A stretch of 64,000 nt of DNA from Streptomyces natalensis ATCC 27448 (lineage in GTDB: Bacteria; Actinomycetota; Actinomycetes; Streptomycetales; Streptomycetaceae). Positions 33,417 to 41,822 of the stretch are shown here, piece by piece (within the stretch, counting starts at the first letter, position 1; each line of letters begins with the position of its first letter). The DNA lies in assembly GCF_000935125.1 (NCBI RefSeq), contig NZ_JRKI01000056.1, positions 124,001 to 188,000 on the forward strand. Direction: 5' to 3'. The translations under genes and the position numbers were made by a program. Under the pieces are notes generated by a model, which worked only from the letters and a program-made list of their open reading frames with translations, made no database searches and had not been told where the DNA came from.

Positions 33417-34930
33417 TCGCAGCCGCAGCCCGCCGTGGGTGCCGGGCTCGGTGCGGGTGCGCCGATGGTCGGCAGGCCCAGCATGACGCCCTGGGGCTTC
33501 TCGGCCGGCGCGGCGTTGCGCTTCTCCCAGGCGTCGCCGGCGCGGGTGCGGCGTACGGACCGGACCGGGCCCTCGGCCAGGAGGTGGTGCGGGGCGGCGT
33601 AGGTGACGTCGACGGTCACCATGTCGCCGGGCCGGACCGGTTCGTCGGGGCGGGTGAAGTGCACCAGGCGGTTGTCGGGCGCGCGGCCGGACAGCCGGTG
33701 CGTGGCGCCGTCCTTACGGCCCTCGCCCTCGGCGACCATGACCTCCAGGGTGCGGCCGACCTGCTTCTTGTTCTCCTCCCAGGAGATCTCCTCCTGGAGG
33801 GCGACCAGCCGCTCGTAGCGCTCCTGGACGACGGCCTTGGGGATCTGGCCCTCCATGTCGGCGGCGGGGGTCCCGGGGCGCTTGGAGTACTGGAAGGTGA
33901 AGGCCTGCGCGAAGCGGGACTCGCGGACGGTGTGCAGGGTCTGCTCGAAGTCCTCCTCGGTCTCGCCCGGGAAGCCGACGATGATGTCCGTCGAGATGGC
34001 GGCGTCCGGCATGGCGGCGCGCACCTTCTCGATGATGCCGAGGAAGCGCTCCTGGCGGTACGAGCGGCGCATCGCCTTCAGGACGCTGTCGGAGCCGGAC
34101 TGCAACGGCATGTGCAGCTGCGGCATGACGTTGGGCGTCTCGGCCATGGCGGCGATGACGTCGTCGGTGAAGTCGCGCGGGTGCGGGGAGGTGAAGCGGA
34201 CCCGCTCCAGGCCCTCGATCTTTCCGCAGGCGCGCAGCAGCTTCGAGAACGCCTCGCGGTCGCCGATGTCGGAGCCGTAGGCGTTGACATTCTGGCCGAG
34301 CAGGGTGATCTCGCTGACGCCCTCGGCGACCAGCGCCTCGACCTCGGCGAGGATGTCGCCGGGCCGGCGGTCCTTCTCCTTGCCGCGCAGCGCCGGGACG
34401 ATACAGAAGGTGCAGGTGTTGTTACAGCCGACCGAGATCGACACCCAGGCCGCGTAGGCGCTCTCGCGCCGGGTGGGCAGCGTCGAGGGGAACGCCTCCA
34501 GCGACTCGACGATCTCGACCTGCGCCTCCTCCTGGATACGGGCGCGCTCCAGGAGGACGGGCAGCTGACCGATGTTGTGCGTACCGAAGACCACATCCAC
34601 CCACGGGGCCTTCTTGACGATGGTGTCGCGGTCCTTCTGCGCCAGGCAGCCGCCCACGGCGATCTGCATACCGGGGCGCTCGGCCTTCTTGGGCGCGAGC
34701 TGCCCCAGGTTCCCGTAGAGCCGGTTGTCGGCGTTCTCCCGCACCGCGCAGGTGTTGAAGACCACCACGTCCGCCCCGTCGGCTTCCTTGGGTGCCCGGA
34801 CGTATCCGGCGTCCTCCAGGAGACCCGACAACCGCTCGGAGTCATGAACGTTCATCTGGCACCCGTAGGTGCGGATCGCATAGGTCTTGGGAGAACGCAC
34901 GTCATGGCTCCGGTCGCTGCTGCTGGTCAT
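33413..34930 (-). CDS. miaB: tRNA (N6-isopentenyl adenosine(37)-C2)-methylthiotransferase
   Basis: A 505-residue radical-SAM methylthiotransferase acting on i6A37 of tRNA. Domains in order: UPF0004 with three cluster Cys (YGCQMNVHDSERL, FNTCAVRENADNRLYGNLGQ, GGCLAQKD), radical-SAM core with CNNTCTFCIVPALRGKEKDR, and C-terminal TRAM domain (VGRTLEVMVAEGEGR...GDMVTVDV). The end GCGCD is a small Cys tail. It follows MiaA in the pathway. The ATG at 34930 is followed by the normal SPKTYAIRTYGCQMN. It is divergent from the ferredoxin-like/metallo-beta-lactamase gene. Confidence 0.97.
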   Translation of the reverse strand: MTSSSDRSHDVRSPKTYAIRTYGCQMNVHDSERLSGLLEDAGYVRAPKEADGADVVVFNTCAVRENADNRLYGNLGQLAPKKAERPGMQIAVGGCLAQKDRDTIVKKAPWVDVVFGTHNIGQLPVLLERARIQEEAQVEIVESLEAFPSTLPTRRESAYAAWVSISVGCNNTCTFCIVPALRGKEKDRRPGDILAEVEALVAEGVSEITLLGQNVNAYGSDIGDREAFSKLLRACGKIEGLERVRFTSPHPRDFTDDVIAAMAETPNVMPQLHMPLQSGSDSVLKAMRRSYRQERFLGIIEKVRAAMPDAAISTDIIVGFPGETEEDFEQTLHTVRESRFAQAFTFQYSKRPGTPAADMEGQIPKAVVQERYERLVALQEEISWEENKKQVGRTLEVMVAEGEGRKDGATHRLSGRAPDNRLVHFTRPDEPVRPGDMVTVDVTYAAPHHLLAEGPVRSVRRTRAGDAWEKRNAAPAEKPQGVMLGLPTIGAPAPSPAPTAGCGCD

Positions 34931-35179
34931 TCTTCAAGGTTAAGGGGGCGCCGGCCGCACTCCTCCACGGCGGCCGGGCTCCGGGCCGAGCGACGCGGCA
35001 CACCGGCCCGCCTCGTCGCCGATTTTGACATGATCATGACTCATTCCGCCTCGCCGCCAGAAACCCCCCGGCCCGAACTCACAAGACCTTGCCCCCCTTC
35101 CCGTTTCCGGCCGCCACCAGGGAAGGTCGTGACACGCGGACCCGAAACCGGTCCGCGCCCCACAAGGAGCGAGACGACC

Positions 35180-36076
35180 ATGAAAGAAGACGGGAACGCG
35201 GGCGGCTGGTACGTCGACGACCGCTGCACCAACTGCGATGTCGCGCGGCAGCTGGCACCGGGGCTGATCGAGGAGGCCGGGGGACGGTCCGTGGTGGTGC
35301 GGCAGCCGCGCGGGGAGGCGGAGGAGCGGCTGGTGTATGCGGCCGCGTTCGCCTGCCCCTCGCGGTCGGTCCGGCACCCGTCCCGGCGGCTGGAGGCCGC
35401 ACAGGACCCGTATCCGCTGCCGCTCGACGCGGGCGACGACGCCGTCCACCTGTGCGGGCACAACTCCCCGCACACCGCCGGGGCCAACTCCTTTCTGCTG
35501 CGGCGGCCCTCGGGGGCCCGGATGATGATCGACACGCCGCGCTGGAGCGAAGCGCTGGCCGCGCGGTACGAGCGGCTCGGGCCGATCACCGATGTGCTGC
35601 TCACCCACCGCGACCATGCGGCGCACGGCCGCCGGTATGCCGACCGGTTCCGGGCCCGGCTGTGGATCCACGAGGGCGATCTGGATGCGGCTCCCGATGC
35701 GGACCGGGTGCTGCGGGGGACGGAGACCGTGGAGATCGCCGAGGGCGTACACGCCCATCCGCTGCCGGGCCACACTCGGGGAAGCGTGGTCTATGTGGCG
35801 GATGAGCGGTACTGCTTCAGCGGGGACAGCTTCTACTGGTCGCGCACGACGGACGACATCGAGGTGGCCGACAGCGTCACGTGGTACTCGATCACGGAGC
35901 TGGCCGCGTCGTTGGCCCGCACGGCCGGGCGGCTGCGCTTCGAATGGCTACTGGCCGGACACGGTGACCGCAAGCGACTGCCCGCCCCGCAGATGGCACA
36001 GCGGATGCGGCAACTGACCGCACGCGTGCGGGAGTTGCAGCCGCGGCCGGTGGACTTCACCGCGGTGCGCTGGTGA
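35180..36076 (+). CDS. Metallo-beta-lactamase fold hydrolase with N-terminal ferredoxin-like domain
   Basis: A 298-residue protein. Residues 1-75 look like a degenerate single-cluster ferredoxin: GGWYVDDRCTNCDVARQLAPGLIEE and FACPSRSVRHP supply three Cys. Residues 90-290 form a metallo-beta-lactamase domain: NSPHTAGANSFLLRRPSG, the metal motif VLLTHRDHAAHG, HPLPGHTRGSVVYV, YCFSGDSFYW and LLAGHGDRKRL. The same fusion is known in plants and cyanobacteria; its reaction is not established. AAGGAGCGAG precedes the ATG at 35180. Its last 20 bp overlap the convergent flavoprotein gene. Confidence 0.88.
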   Translation: MKEDGNAGGWYVDDRCTNCDVARQLAPGLIEEAGGRSVVVRQPRGEAEERLVYAAAFACPSRSVRHPSRRLEAAQDPYPLPLDAGDDAVHLCGHNSPHTAGANSFLLRRPSGARMMIDTPRWSEALAARYERLGPITDVLLTHRDHAAHGRRYADRFRARLWIHEGDLDAAPDADRVLRGTETVEIAEGVHAHPLPGHTRGSVVYVADERYCFSGDSFYWSRTTDDIEVADSVTWYSITELAASLARTAGRLRFEWLLAGHGDRKRLPAPQMAQRMRQLTARVRELQPRPVDFTAVRW

Positions 36077-37757
36077 GCAGCCGCCCGAGGGTGCATATCA
36101 GCTCCTCGGCCGGGTGGCTGGGCAGGGTGGCGGTGCGCCAGGCGACGAACTGATCGGGGCGCACCAGGAGCGCGCCGTCCTCGGCGATACCGGCGATGCC
36201 CGGCCAGCGGCCTTCCGGGTCGGTCACCGCGGCCCCGGGGGCTATCCGGTACGCGTGCAGATCAACCCCGAGCCGCTCCGCCGCCTCCCGTGCCGCCGGG
36301 ATCCACGGGGCGCCGCCGGAGCCGGTGAGCAGGGTGAATCGGGAGCGGACCAGGTCGAGCGTGGAGATCCTCCCCGGGCTGCCGCCGGGAGCTTCCGGGC
36401 CGTTCTGCTCGAGCCACAGGTGCGGGAGGCGGGAGCCGGGGGTCCCGTCGAGGTTGTGCGCGACGTCCTCGGGGGAGGGCAGGTCCGGCTGCGGATCGAT
36501 CACCGCGCCGGAGGCGTAGCGGTATCCCAGGTGGACCACCGGTGCGTTGAGCGCTCCGGCCGCGGCGCGGGCCGCCGGGGCCTGGGGGCCCTGGTCCCAG
36601 TGCAGCCGGGGGTCGGCGAGCCGCAGCAGGGCCTGTTCCAGGACGAGCGCTCCTACGGGGTGGCGTTCGGCCTCGTAGCTGTCGAGCAGGGCGGGGCCGG
36701 ACTGGCCGCGCAGGACGGCGGCCAGTTTCCAGGCCAGGTTGTGGGCGTCGGCGATCCCCGTGTTCAGACCGAACGCGCCCACGGGCGGAATGGTGTGCGC
36801 CGCGTCGCCGACCAGGAAGACCCGCCCGTCGTGGAAGCGGTCGGCGAGGAGGCCGCGCGGGCGCCAGGGCAGGGTGCTGAGCACGTCCGCGTCGAGGCCG
36901 GGGGCGCCGGTCGCGGCGCGGATCAGCGCCCGGCACCGGTCGGGCGTGAAGTCCTCGGGCGTCTGGCCGGCGTCCGGGTCGTACGGCGTGTGGAAGATCC
37001 ACTCCTTCTCGCCGTCGACGGTCACCAGCATGCCGGGCGCCTCGGGGGCGGTGATGTTGCAGGCGACGAACGACCGCCCCTGGGTGTACGGGCCGAGGTC
37101 GGCGCGGAAGAGGATGCTGATGTTGTGACCGCCGAGCGGGCCCGGGCCCGAGGTGCCGATGCCGAGCGCGCCGCGCACGCCGCTGCGCGCGCCGTCCGCG
37201 GCCACCAGATAGTCCGCCCGGACGGCCTGGCGGACGGTGTTCCCGTCGGAGCCGCCGGGGCCCTCCTGGACGTCGAGCAGCGCGGTGACGCCGTCGCCGT
37301 CCTGCGCGAACGAGACCAGACGGGCCCCGTGCAGGACCTGCGCGCCGCGCTCGCAGGCGGCCGGCAGCAGGACGGAGTCGAGACGGTTCTGCGGGCAGGT
37401 GCCGCGCAGCGCCGCCGGGCTCACCTCCGCGCCCGCCGGGGAGCTGTGCCGCAGCACCGGTGTCTGCTCGGCCGCCGCGGCGGACAGATCGGCCTCGGCC
37501 AGCGTGCGGGCGGAAATCTTGCCGAGGCCGCCGGTCGACATATCGACGGCGACGGCGCCGACCGTCTCCTCGACGCCGGTCTCGCGCAGGAATTCCACGG
37601 TCCGCGGGCCGAGTCCGGTGGCCCGGGGATGGCGGGACGGCCCGGCCTGGCTCTCCACGACCAGGGACGCGATGCCGTGGTGCGCCAGGAACAGCGCGGC
37701 CGACAGACCGACCGTGCCGCCGCCGGCGATCAGGACGGGAACTCGGATCTCCTGCAT
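36057..37757 (-). CDS. FAD-dependent aromatic hydroxylase (PheA/TfdB family)
   Basis: A 566-residue flavoprotein monooxygenase. The FAD motif is PVLIAGGGTVGLSAALFLAHHG, the DG motif is YLVAADGARSGVRGALG, and the second FAD motif is GRVFLVGDAAHTIPPVGAFGLNTGIADAHNLAWKL. The C-terminal thioredoxin-like domain is typical of phenol/polyketide hydroxylases. The enzyme would hydroxylate an aromatic substrate with NAD(P)H and oxygen. It is divergent from a TetR gene, and the gap holds three inverted half-sites, so it is probably the TetR target. The substrate is unknown; it could be a catabolic or tailoring enzyme. Confidence 0.93.
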   Translation of the reverse strand: MQEIRVPVLIAGGGTVGLSAALFLAHHGIASLVVESQAGPSRHPRATGLGPRTVEFLRETGVEETVGAVAVDMSTGGLGKISARTLAEADLSAAAAEQTPVLRHSSPAGAEVSPAALRGTCPQNRLDSVLLPAACERGAQVLHGARLVSFAQDGDGVTALLDVQEGPGGSDGNTVRQAVRADYLVAADGARSGVRGALGIGTSGPGPLGGHNISILFRADLGPYTQGRSFVACNITAPEAPGMLVTVDGEKEWIFHTPYDPDAGQTPEDFTPDRCRALIRAATGAPGLDADVLSTLPWRPRGLLADRFHDGRVFLVGDAAHTIPPVGAFGLNTGIADAHNLAWKLAAVLRGQSGPALLDSYEAERHPVGALVLEQALLRLADPRLHWDQGPQAPAARAAAGALNAPVVHLGYRYASGAVIDPQPDLPSPEDVAHNLDGTPGSRLPHLWLEQNGPEAPGGSPGRISTLDLVRSRFTLLTGSGGAPWIPAAREAAERLGVDLHAYRIAPGAAVTDPEGRWPGIAGIAEDGALLVRPDQFVAWRTATLPSHPAEELICTLGRLLTSAPR

Positions 37758-37811
37758 GACTTCTCCCCCCGCGATGACGCCGCCGAGCCGAGCCCGCGGC
37801 GCCGTTATGGA

Positions 37812-37859
37812 TACGGTGTTCGCGTTATGGAAACAGCGTAGCCATTGCGGTACGCTGTT
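37812..37859. promoter_or_regulatory. Three-half-site operator in the flavoprotein/TetR divergent region
   Basis: TACGGTGTT (37812-37820), AACAGCGTA (37832-37840) and TACGCTGTT (37851-37859) are evenly spaced (20 and 19 bp). The last two form a perfect 9-bp inverted repeat; the first two form one with a single mismatch. The site is 71 bp upstream of the TetR start and 55 bp upstream of the monooxygenase start. Confidence 0.7.
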
Positions 37860-37930
37860 CGCAAGAGATTTCGAGAGACGCCCAGAGGTAGACGCCCAGA
37901 GACATACGGCGACCGGGACGGGGAGAAGCG

Positions 37931-38659
37931 ATGGCCGAGGCGACGGACGGGCCCGAGGCGGCCCTGGTGTGGCAGAAGGCCCGGCGCACGCCGCGCCGTC
38001 AGGCCCCCAGCGTGGAGCGGATCGTGCAGGCGGCCATCGTGATCGCCGACGCCGAAGGGGTGAACGCCCTGTCGATGCGACGGGTGGCCGCCGACCTCGA
38101 CTCCGGCACCGCCTCGCTCTACCGCTATGTGGACGGCCGGGACGAGCTGCTGGACCTGATGATCAACGACGTCCACGGCGAGGAGGGGCCGCCCCCGCTG
38201 ACCGGGGACTGGCGGGCCGACCTCACCGGCATCGCCCGGGACCTCCGCGCCACCCTGCTGCGTCATCCCTGGCTCGGCTCCGAGCTCACCGGCCGTCCGG
38301 CGCTCGGCGCCAACTCCCTGCGCCGGCACGACCTCGCGCTCACCGCTGCCGCCGCCCTCACCCCGGACATCACCCTCGCCACCGGCGTCGTCGACACGGT
38401 CATGGCGTACGTCTTCGGCGCGGTCACCCAGGAGCTGGCCGAGCTCCAGGCGCAGCGGCGGTCCGGGCTGACCGAGGAGCAGTGGCGGGCGAGCGTCGGG
38501 CCGTACATACGCGAGGTCGTCGAGAGCGGCGCCTATCCGCAGTTCGCCCGCCGGGTGGTCGAGGCCGAGGACCGCGCTCCGCAGGAGCAGTTCGAGTTCG
38601 GTCTGGCCTGTGTGCTCGACGGGGTCGCGGCCCGGGTGCGCGGCGCCTCCGTCGGGTAG
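37931..38659 (+). CDS. TetR family regulator with TetR-like C-terminal domain
   Basis: A 242-residue repressor. The helix-turn-helix is SVERIVQAAIVIADAEGVNALSMRRVAADLDSGTASLYRYVDGRDELLDLMIND, the pattern of the tetracycline-repressor subgroup. The ligand domain includes DWRADLTGIARDLRATLLRHPWLGSELTGRPALGANSLRRHD. The ATG at 37931 has GGGGAGAAG upstream. It is divergent from the aromatic hydroxylase gene, the classical arrangement in which a TetR protein senses the enzyme's substrate. The ligand is unknown. Confidence 0.92.
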   Translation: MAEATDGPEAALVWQKARRTPRRQAPSVERIVQAAIVIADAEGVNALSMRRVAADLDSGTASLYRYVDGRDELLDLMINDVHGEEGPPPLTGDWRADLTGIARDLRATLLRHPWLGSELTGRPALGANSLRRHDLALTAAAALTPDITLATGVVDTVMAYVFGAVTQELAELQAQRRSGLTEEQWRASVGPYIREVVESGAYPQFARRVVEAEDRAPQEQFEFGLACVLDGVAARVRGASVG

Positions 38660-38673
38660 CGGGCGCCGGCCGC

Positions 38674-39945
38674 TCAGCGCACCGACGCCGCCGGCGGGCG
38701 CTCCCGTACGGCGCCATAGGCGAGGAAGTACGCCGGGAGCCGGTTCAGCCGGCGCGAGGTGGTCAGCCGTTCGGCGATCCGCCGTGCCCGACGGGGATTG
38801 CCGAAGGGCGCCTGACCCGCCAGTACGGGCGCGATGACCCGCGCATGGGCGAAGCGTTGCAGCGCCTGGGTCAGGGCCGCGGTCGGCCAGCGGCGGCGCT
38901 GGACGGCGCGGACGTCCCGCAGGCCGACGGTGCCCGTGCGCAGCGGCCCGACGAGATACCGGGCGGCGGCCACCGCATCCTCGACGGCGAGATTGATGCC
39001 GATGCCGAAGACCGGGGACATGGCATGTGCGGCATCGCCCAGGCAGAGCAGCCCGGGGCGGTGCCAGCGCCGCAGCCGGTCGAGCCTTACGTCGAGCAGC
39101 TTGACCTCGTCCCAGGAGCGCAGCGCCCGCACCCGGTCCGCGAGCCAGGGAGCGGCGGCCGCATAGCTGCGCATGAACGGTTCGAGACCGGCGGCGCGGC
39201 GCTCGGCGTCGCTTCCCTTGGGGATCAGCGCGGCGCACTGCCAGTAGTCGCCGCGGTCGATCATGGCGGCGAGCAGCCGTTCGCCGACGCCGCCCACGAG
39301 CCCGCGCGGATCGCCGTCGCGCCGCGGCAGCCGGAACCACCACGCGTCCATCGGGCAGGCGAAGCTGCGCAGGGCGAGTTCGGGAAGCGACCGGGCGAGC
39401 GATCCGCGGCCGTCGCAGGCAACGGTCAGCGTGGCCCGCAGTTCCCCGGTGCGGCCGTCCGCGGTGCGGTAGCGCACGCCGGTCACTCTCCCCCGAGCTC
39501 TCGGCTTCGCTCGACCAGGGGGGACCCCCATGCCCTCTCTCAGGAAGCCGGTCGCCTCCGTGTTCATCCGGACGGAGAAGGTCGGCTCCCGCCGGGCCTC
39601 GTCCGCCAGGAGGTCGAGCAGATCCCACTGCGGCACCATCGCGATGTAGTTGAACCTGCCGCGCAGCGCGGCGATGTCCCCGACGGTGACGAGGGTGCCG
39701 TCGCTGCCGAGCGGCAGCTGCACGGTCGTCACCCGGCGCTGCGGCAGCCGGGCGAACCGCTGCCCCAGTCCCAGCTCGTCCAGCAGCGCCAGGGTGGAGG
39801 GGTGCACGGTGTCGCCGCGGAAGTCGCGGAGGAAGTCCCCGTGCTTCTCCAGGACGGTGACGTCCACACCGGCACGGGCCAGCAGCAGGCCGAGGACCAT
39901 GCCGGCGGGCCCGCCGCCGACCACACAGCAGGTGGTCCGCTCCAT
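38674..39945 (-). CDS. FAD-dependent oxidoreductase, p-hydroxybenzoate hydroxylase fold, with in-frame repeat insertion
   Basis: A 423-residue flavoprotein. The N-terminus is MERTTCCVVGGGPAGMVLGLLLARAG (FAD), then VTVLEKHGDFLRDFRGDTVHPSTL, VACDGRGSLARS (DG motif) and GLLCLGDAAHAMSPVFGIGINLAVEDAVAA. Between LREG and VTGVRYR sits MGVPPGRAKPRARGR, encoded by a palindromic interspersed repeat that does not belong to the family and keeps the frame. The ATG at 39945 has GAAGGGAG upstream. It may be cotranscribed with the isomerase-like gene at 40727 (125 bp gap). The substrate is unknown. Confidence 0.9.
   Translation of the reverse strand: MERTTCCVVGGGPAGMVLGLLLARAGVDVTVLEKHGDFLRDFRGDTVHPSTLALLDELGLGQRFARLPQRRVTTVQLPLGSDGTLVTVGDIAALRGRFNYIAMVPQWDLLDLLADEARREPTFSVRMNTEATGFLREGMGVPPGRAKPRARGRVTGVRYRTADGRTGELRATLTVACDGRGSLARSLPELALRSFACPMDAWWFRLPRRDGDPRGLVGGVGERLLAAMIDRGDYWQCAALIPKGSDAERRAAGLEPFMRSYAAAAPWLADRVRALRSWDEVKLLDVRLDRLRRWHRPGLLCLGDAAHAMSPVFGIGINLAVEDAVAAARYLVGPLRTGTVGLRDVRAVQRRRWPTAALTQALQRFAHARVIAPVLAGQAPFGNPRRARRIAERLTTSRRLNRLPAYFLAYGAVRERPPAASVR
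39489..39532. repeat. Interspersed palindromic repeat inside the flavoprotein gene
   Basis: The segment with CGAGCTCTCGGCTTCGCTCG followed by CCAGGGGGGACCCCCAT has two internal palindromic parts (GAGCTC and GGGGGGACCCCC). I recognise it as a short element scattered through many Streptomyces genomes, usually between genes. Here it adds about 15 codons in frame. Confidence 0.7.
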
Positions 39946-40070
39946 CGCCACCACTCCCTTCACGGCGGCGGAGGCTCCCGGCGGTGGGAGGCGCCCCGCG
40001 GGGGAGACGTTCCGCGCGGACGGGCGGAAGAAACGGCGCGCGGCGCGGCGCCGCCCGGGCGCCGTAGCCG

Positions 40071-40727
40071 TCAGGCGGCGGTGAACCGTCCGCTCGCCTC
40101 GCCCCGGAGGCGGCCCGGCGGCAGCGCGCGCCCGAAGGCGACGAGCAGCAGGTCCTGCGCGGCGCCGAACAGGGGCGTACCGCTGCCGAAGGACCAGTCG
40201 AGGTCGTCGGCATGCAGGGCGACGCCCGAGAGCGCGGCGCCGAAGAACTTCGCGGAGCGCGGGCTGACCGTGTCCAGGACGATACGCAGCCGGTCCTCGG
40301 GGACGCGGCGGCGAAGGTCCAGGGGGAGCGCGATGTCCAGGCCGTGGACGACGTCGTGCCCCAGGGCCAGGGCGGGGGTGCCGAACGGCGGCTTCCAGGG
40401 GTGGTCCGCGTTGTCCCGGAGGAAGGCGGCCAGTTCCCGGGGCGAGGCGGTGGCCGCGTCGTGGCGGGCGAGGCGGTCGGTCATGCGGTGGAGGTTGCCG
40501 CGGGCCTTGAGGAGTGCGCGCGCCTGCCGGCCGAAGGGGTACCGGAACCCCATCGACATATGGGCGGCGACCTCCCGCACCCGCCATCCCGCGCACAGGC
40601 TCGGCGCGTCCCAGGCCGCGGGCGGCAGGGCGTCCAGCAGGTCCGCGAGGTCCCGGCGTTCGGCGGCGATGGCGGCCTTGACGGCCGCGGTCGCATCGGC
40701 GGTGGTGGTTTCTCTGCCGCTGTCCAT
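40071..40727 (-). CDS. Maleylpyruvate isomerase family mycothiol-dependent enzyme
   Basis: A 218-residue protein of the DinB-like MDMPI group, whose members use mycothiol as cofactor. Supporting motifs are the helical start AERRDLADLLDALPPAAWDAPSLCAGWRVREVAAHM and GTPALALGHDVVHGLDIALPL, which supplies the metal-binding His residues. The C-terminal VALHADDLDWSFGSGTPLFG...RALPPGRLRGE resembles the sterol-carrier-like end. GGAGGAG lies 9 bases before the ATG at 40727. It is divergent from a LysR gene and upstream of the flavoprotein at 39945, suggesting a small aromatic-compound or detoxification operon. Confidence 0.87.
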   Translation of the reverse strand: MDSGRETTTADATAAVKAAIAAERRDLADLLDALPPAAWDAPSLCAGWRVREVAAHMSMGFRYPFGRQARALLKARGNLHRMTDRLARHDAATASPRELAAFLRDNADHPWKPPFGTPALALGHDVVHGLDIALPLDLRRRVPEDRLRIVLDTVSPRSAKFFGAALSGVALHADDLDWSFGSGTPLFGAAQDLLLVAFGRALPPGRLRGEASGRFTAA

Positions 40728-40817
40728 GGATGGTCTCCTCCCCCTGGCCGTTGACCAGGCACGTAGGTCGGGGCCGCCCCTTCAGCCTGTCGGCCCGGAC
40801 GGTATAAGTCCAAGAGA

Positions 40818-40836
40818 CTGATCTTCTTGCGGTCAG
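40818..40836. promoter_or_regulatory. LysR-type binding site
   Basis: CTGA-N11-TCAG is an interrupted dyad of the LysR kind. It sits 29 bp upstream of the LysR start in the divergent region with the isomerase-like gene. The motif is short, so this is tentative. Confidence 0.4.
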
Positions 40837-40864
40837 AAGCAATAGTTATGGCTAGGGAGCGCTC

Positions 40865-41767
40865 GTGGAACTTCGGCAGCTGGCGTACTTCGTCGCCGTG
40901 GTGGAGGAGGCGAACTTCACCCGCGCCGCGGCCCGGCTGCATCTGGCGCAGCCCGGGGTGAGCGCGCAGATCCGGCAGCTGGAGCGGGAGCTGGGGGAGC
41001 CGCTGCTGGACCGGTCCGGCGGGCGGGTGACGCCGACGGCGGTGGGCGAGGCCGTCCTGCCGTATGCGCGGGCGGCGCTCGCGGCGGTCGAGGGGGTGCG
41101 CGAGACGGTGGCGGAGTTCACCGGGCTGCTGCGGGGGCGGGTCGCCCTCGGGATGGTCTCCGGGGCCACCGCCGACCGCTTCGATGTGGCGTCCTTGCTG
41201 GCGGATTTCCATGACGCCCATCCCACGGTCGAGATGGCCCTCACCGAGGACACCTCCGAGCGGATGCTGGCGGCGCTGCGCGGCGGCGAGCTGGATATCG
41301 CGGTGATCGGGCTGGCGGACGAGCCGCCACCGGGCATCTCGGCCCAGCTGGTGCTGGATGTGCCGCTGGTCGCCGCGGTCGCGCCGGACGATCCGCTGGT
41401 GGCGCCCCCGGGCCGTACGGAGCTGCCGCCCACCGCGCTCCGCGGCCGCCCGCTGATCAGCCTGCCGCCCGGTACGGGGCTGCGCGCGGTGCTCGAACGG
41501 CTCTGTGCGGCGGCGGGATTCCGGCCCCATATCGCCTTCGAGGCGGGCTCGCCGCATCTGCTGGCGCAGCTCGCCGCGCGGGGGCTGGGGGTGGCCGTCG
41601 TACCGGCCCTGCCGGCCGATGCGGCGCGGGCGTACGGGCTGCGTACCCTGCCGCTCGCCGGAGAGCCGCGGCCACGTGGCCGGATCGCGCTGGTCTGGCG
41701 GTCGGACGGGCCGTCCGGGCCCGCTGCCAGGGCCTTCCTGGAACTGCTGCGGGCGGCCCTCCGGTAG
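40865..41767 (+). CDS. LysR family transcriptional regulator
   Basis: A 300-residue LysR activator. The winged helix-turn-helix is MELRQLAYFVAVVEEANFTRAAARLHLAQPGVSAQIRQLERELGEPLLDR. The effector domain starts GRVALGMVSGATADRFDVASLLADFHDAHPTVEM and includes LPPGTGLRAVLERLCAAAGFRPHIAFEAGS and a late GLGVAVVPALPA. The start is a GTG at 40865 with AGGGAGC upstream. The divergent isomerase-like gene and the flavoprotein gene behind it are the likely targets. Confidence 0.94.
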   Translation: MELRQLAYFVAVVEEANFTRAAARLHLAQPGVSAQIRQLERELGEPLLDRSGGRVTPTAVGEAVLPYARAALAAVEGVRETVAEFTGLLRGRVALGMVSGATADRFDVASLLADFHDAHPTVEMALTEDTSERMLAALRGGELDIAVIGLADEPPPGISAQLVLDVPLVAAVAPDDPLVAPPGRTELPPTALRGRPLISLPPGTGLRAVLERLCAAAGFRPHIAFEAGSPHLLAQLAARGLGVAVVPALPADAARAYGLRTLPLAGEPRPRGRIALVWRSDGPSGPAARAFLELLRAALR

Positions 41768-41822
41768 CACGGTTGGGCATCTGCCCTCCCCCTGGCGGCC
41801 GGGTAATGGCAGGATCCCGCCC

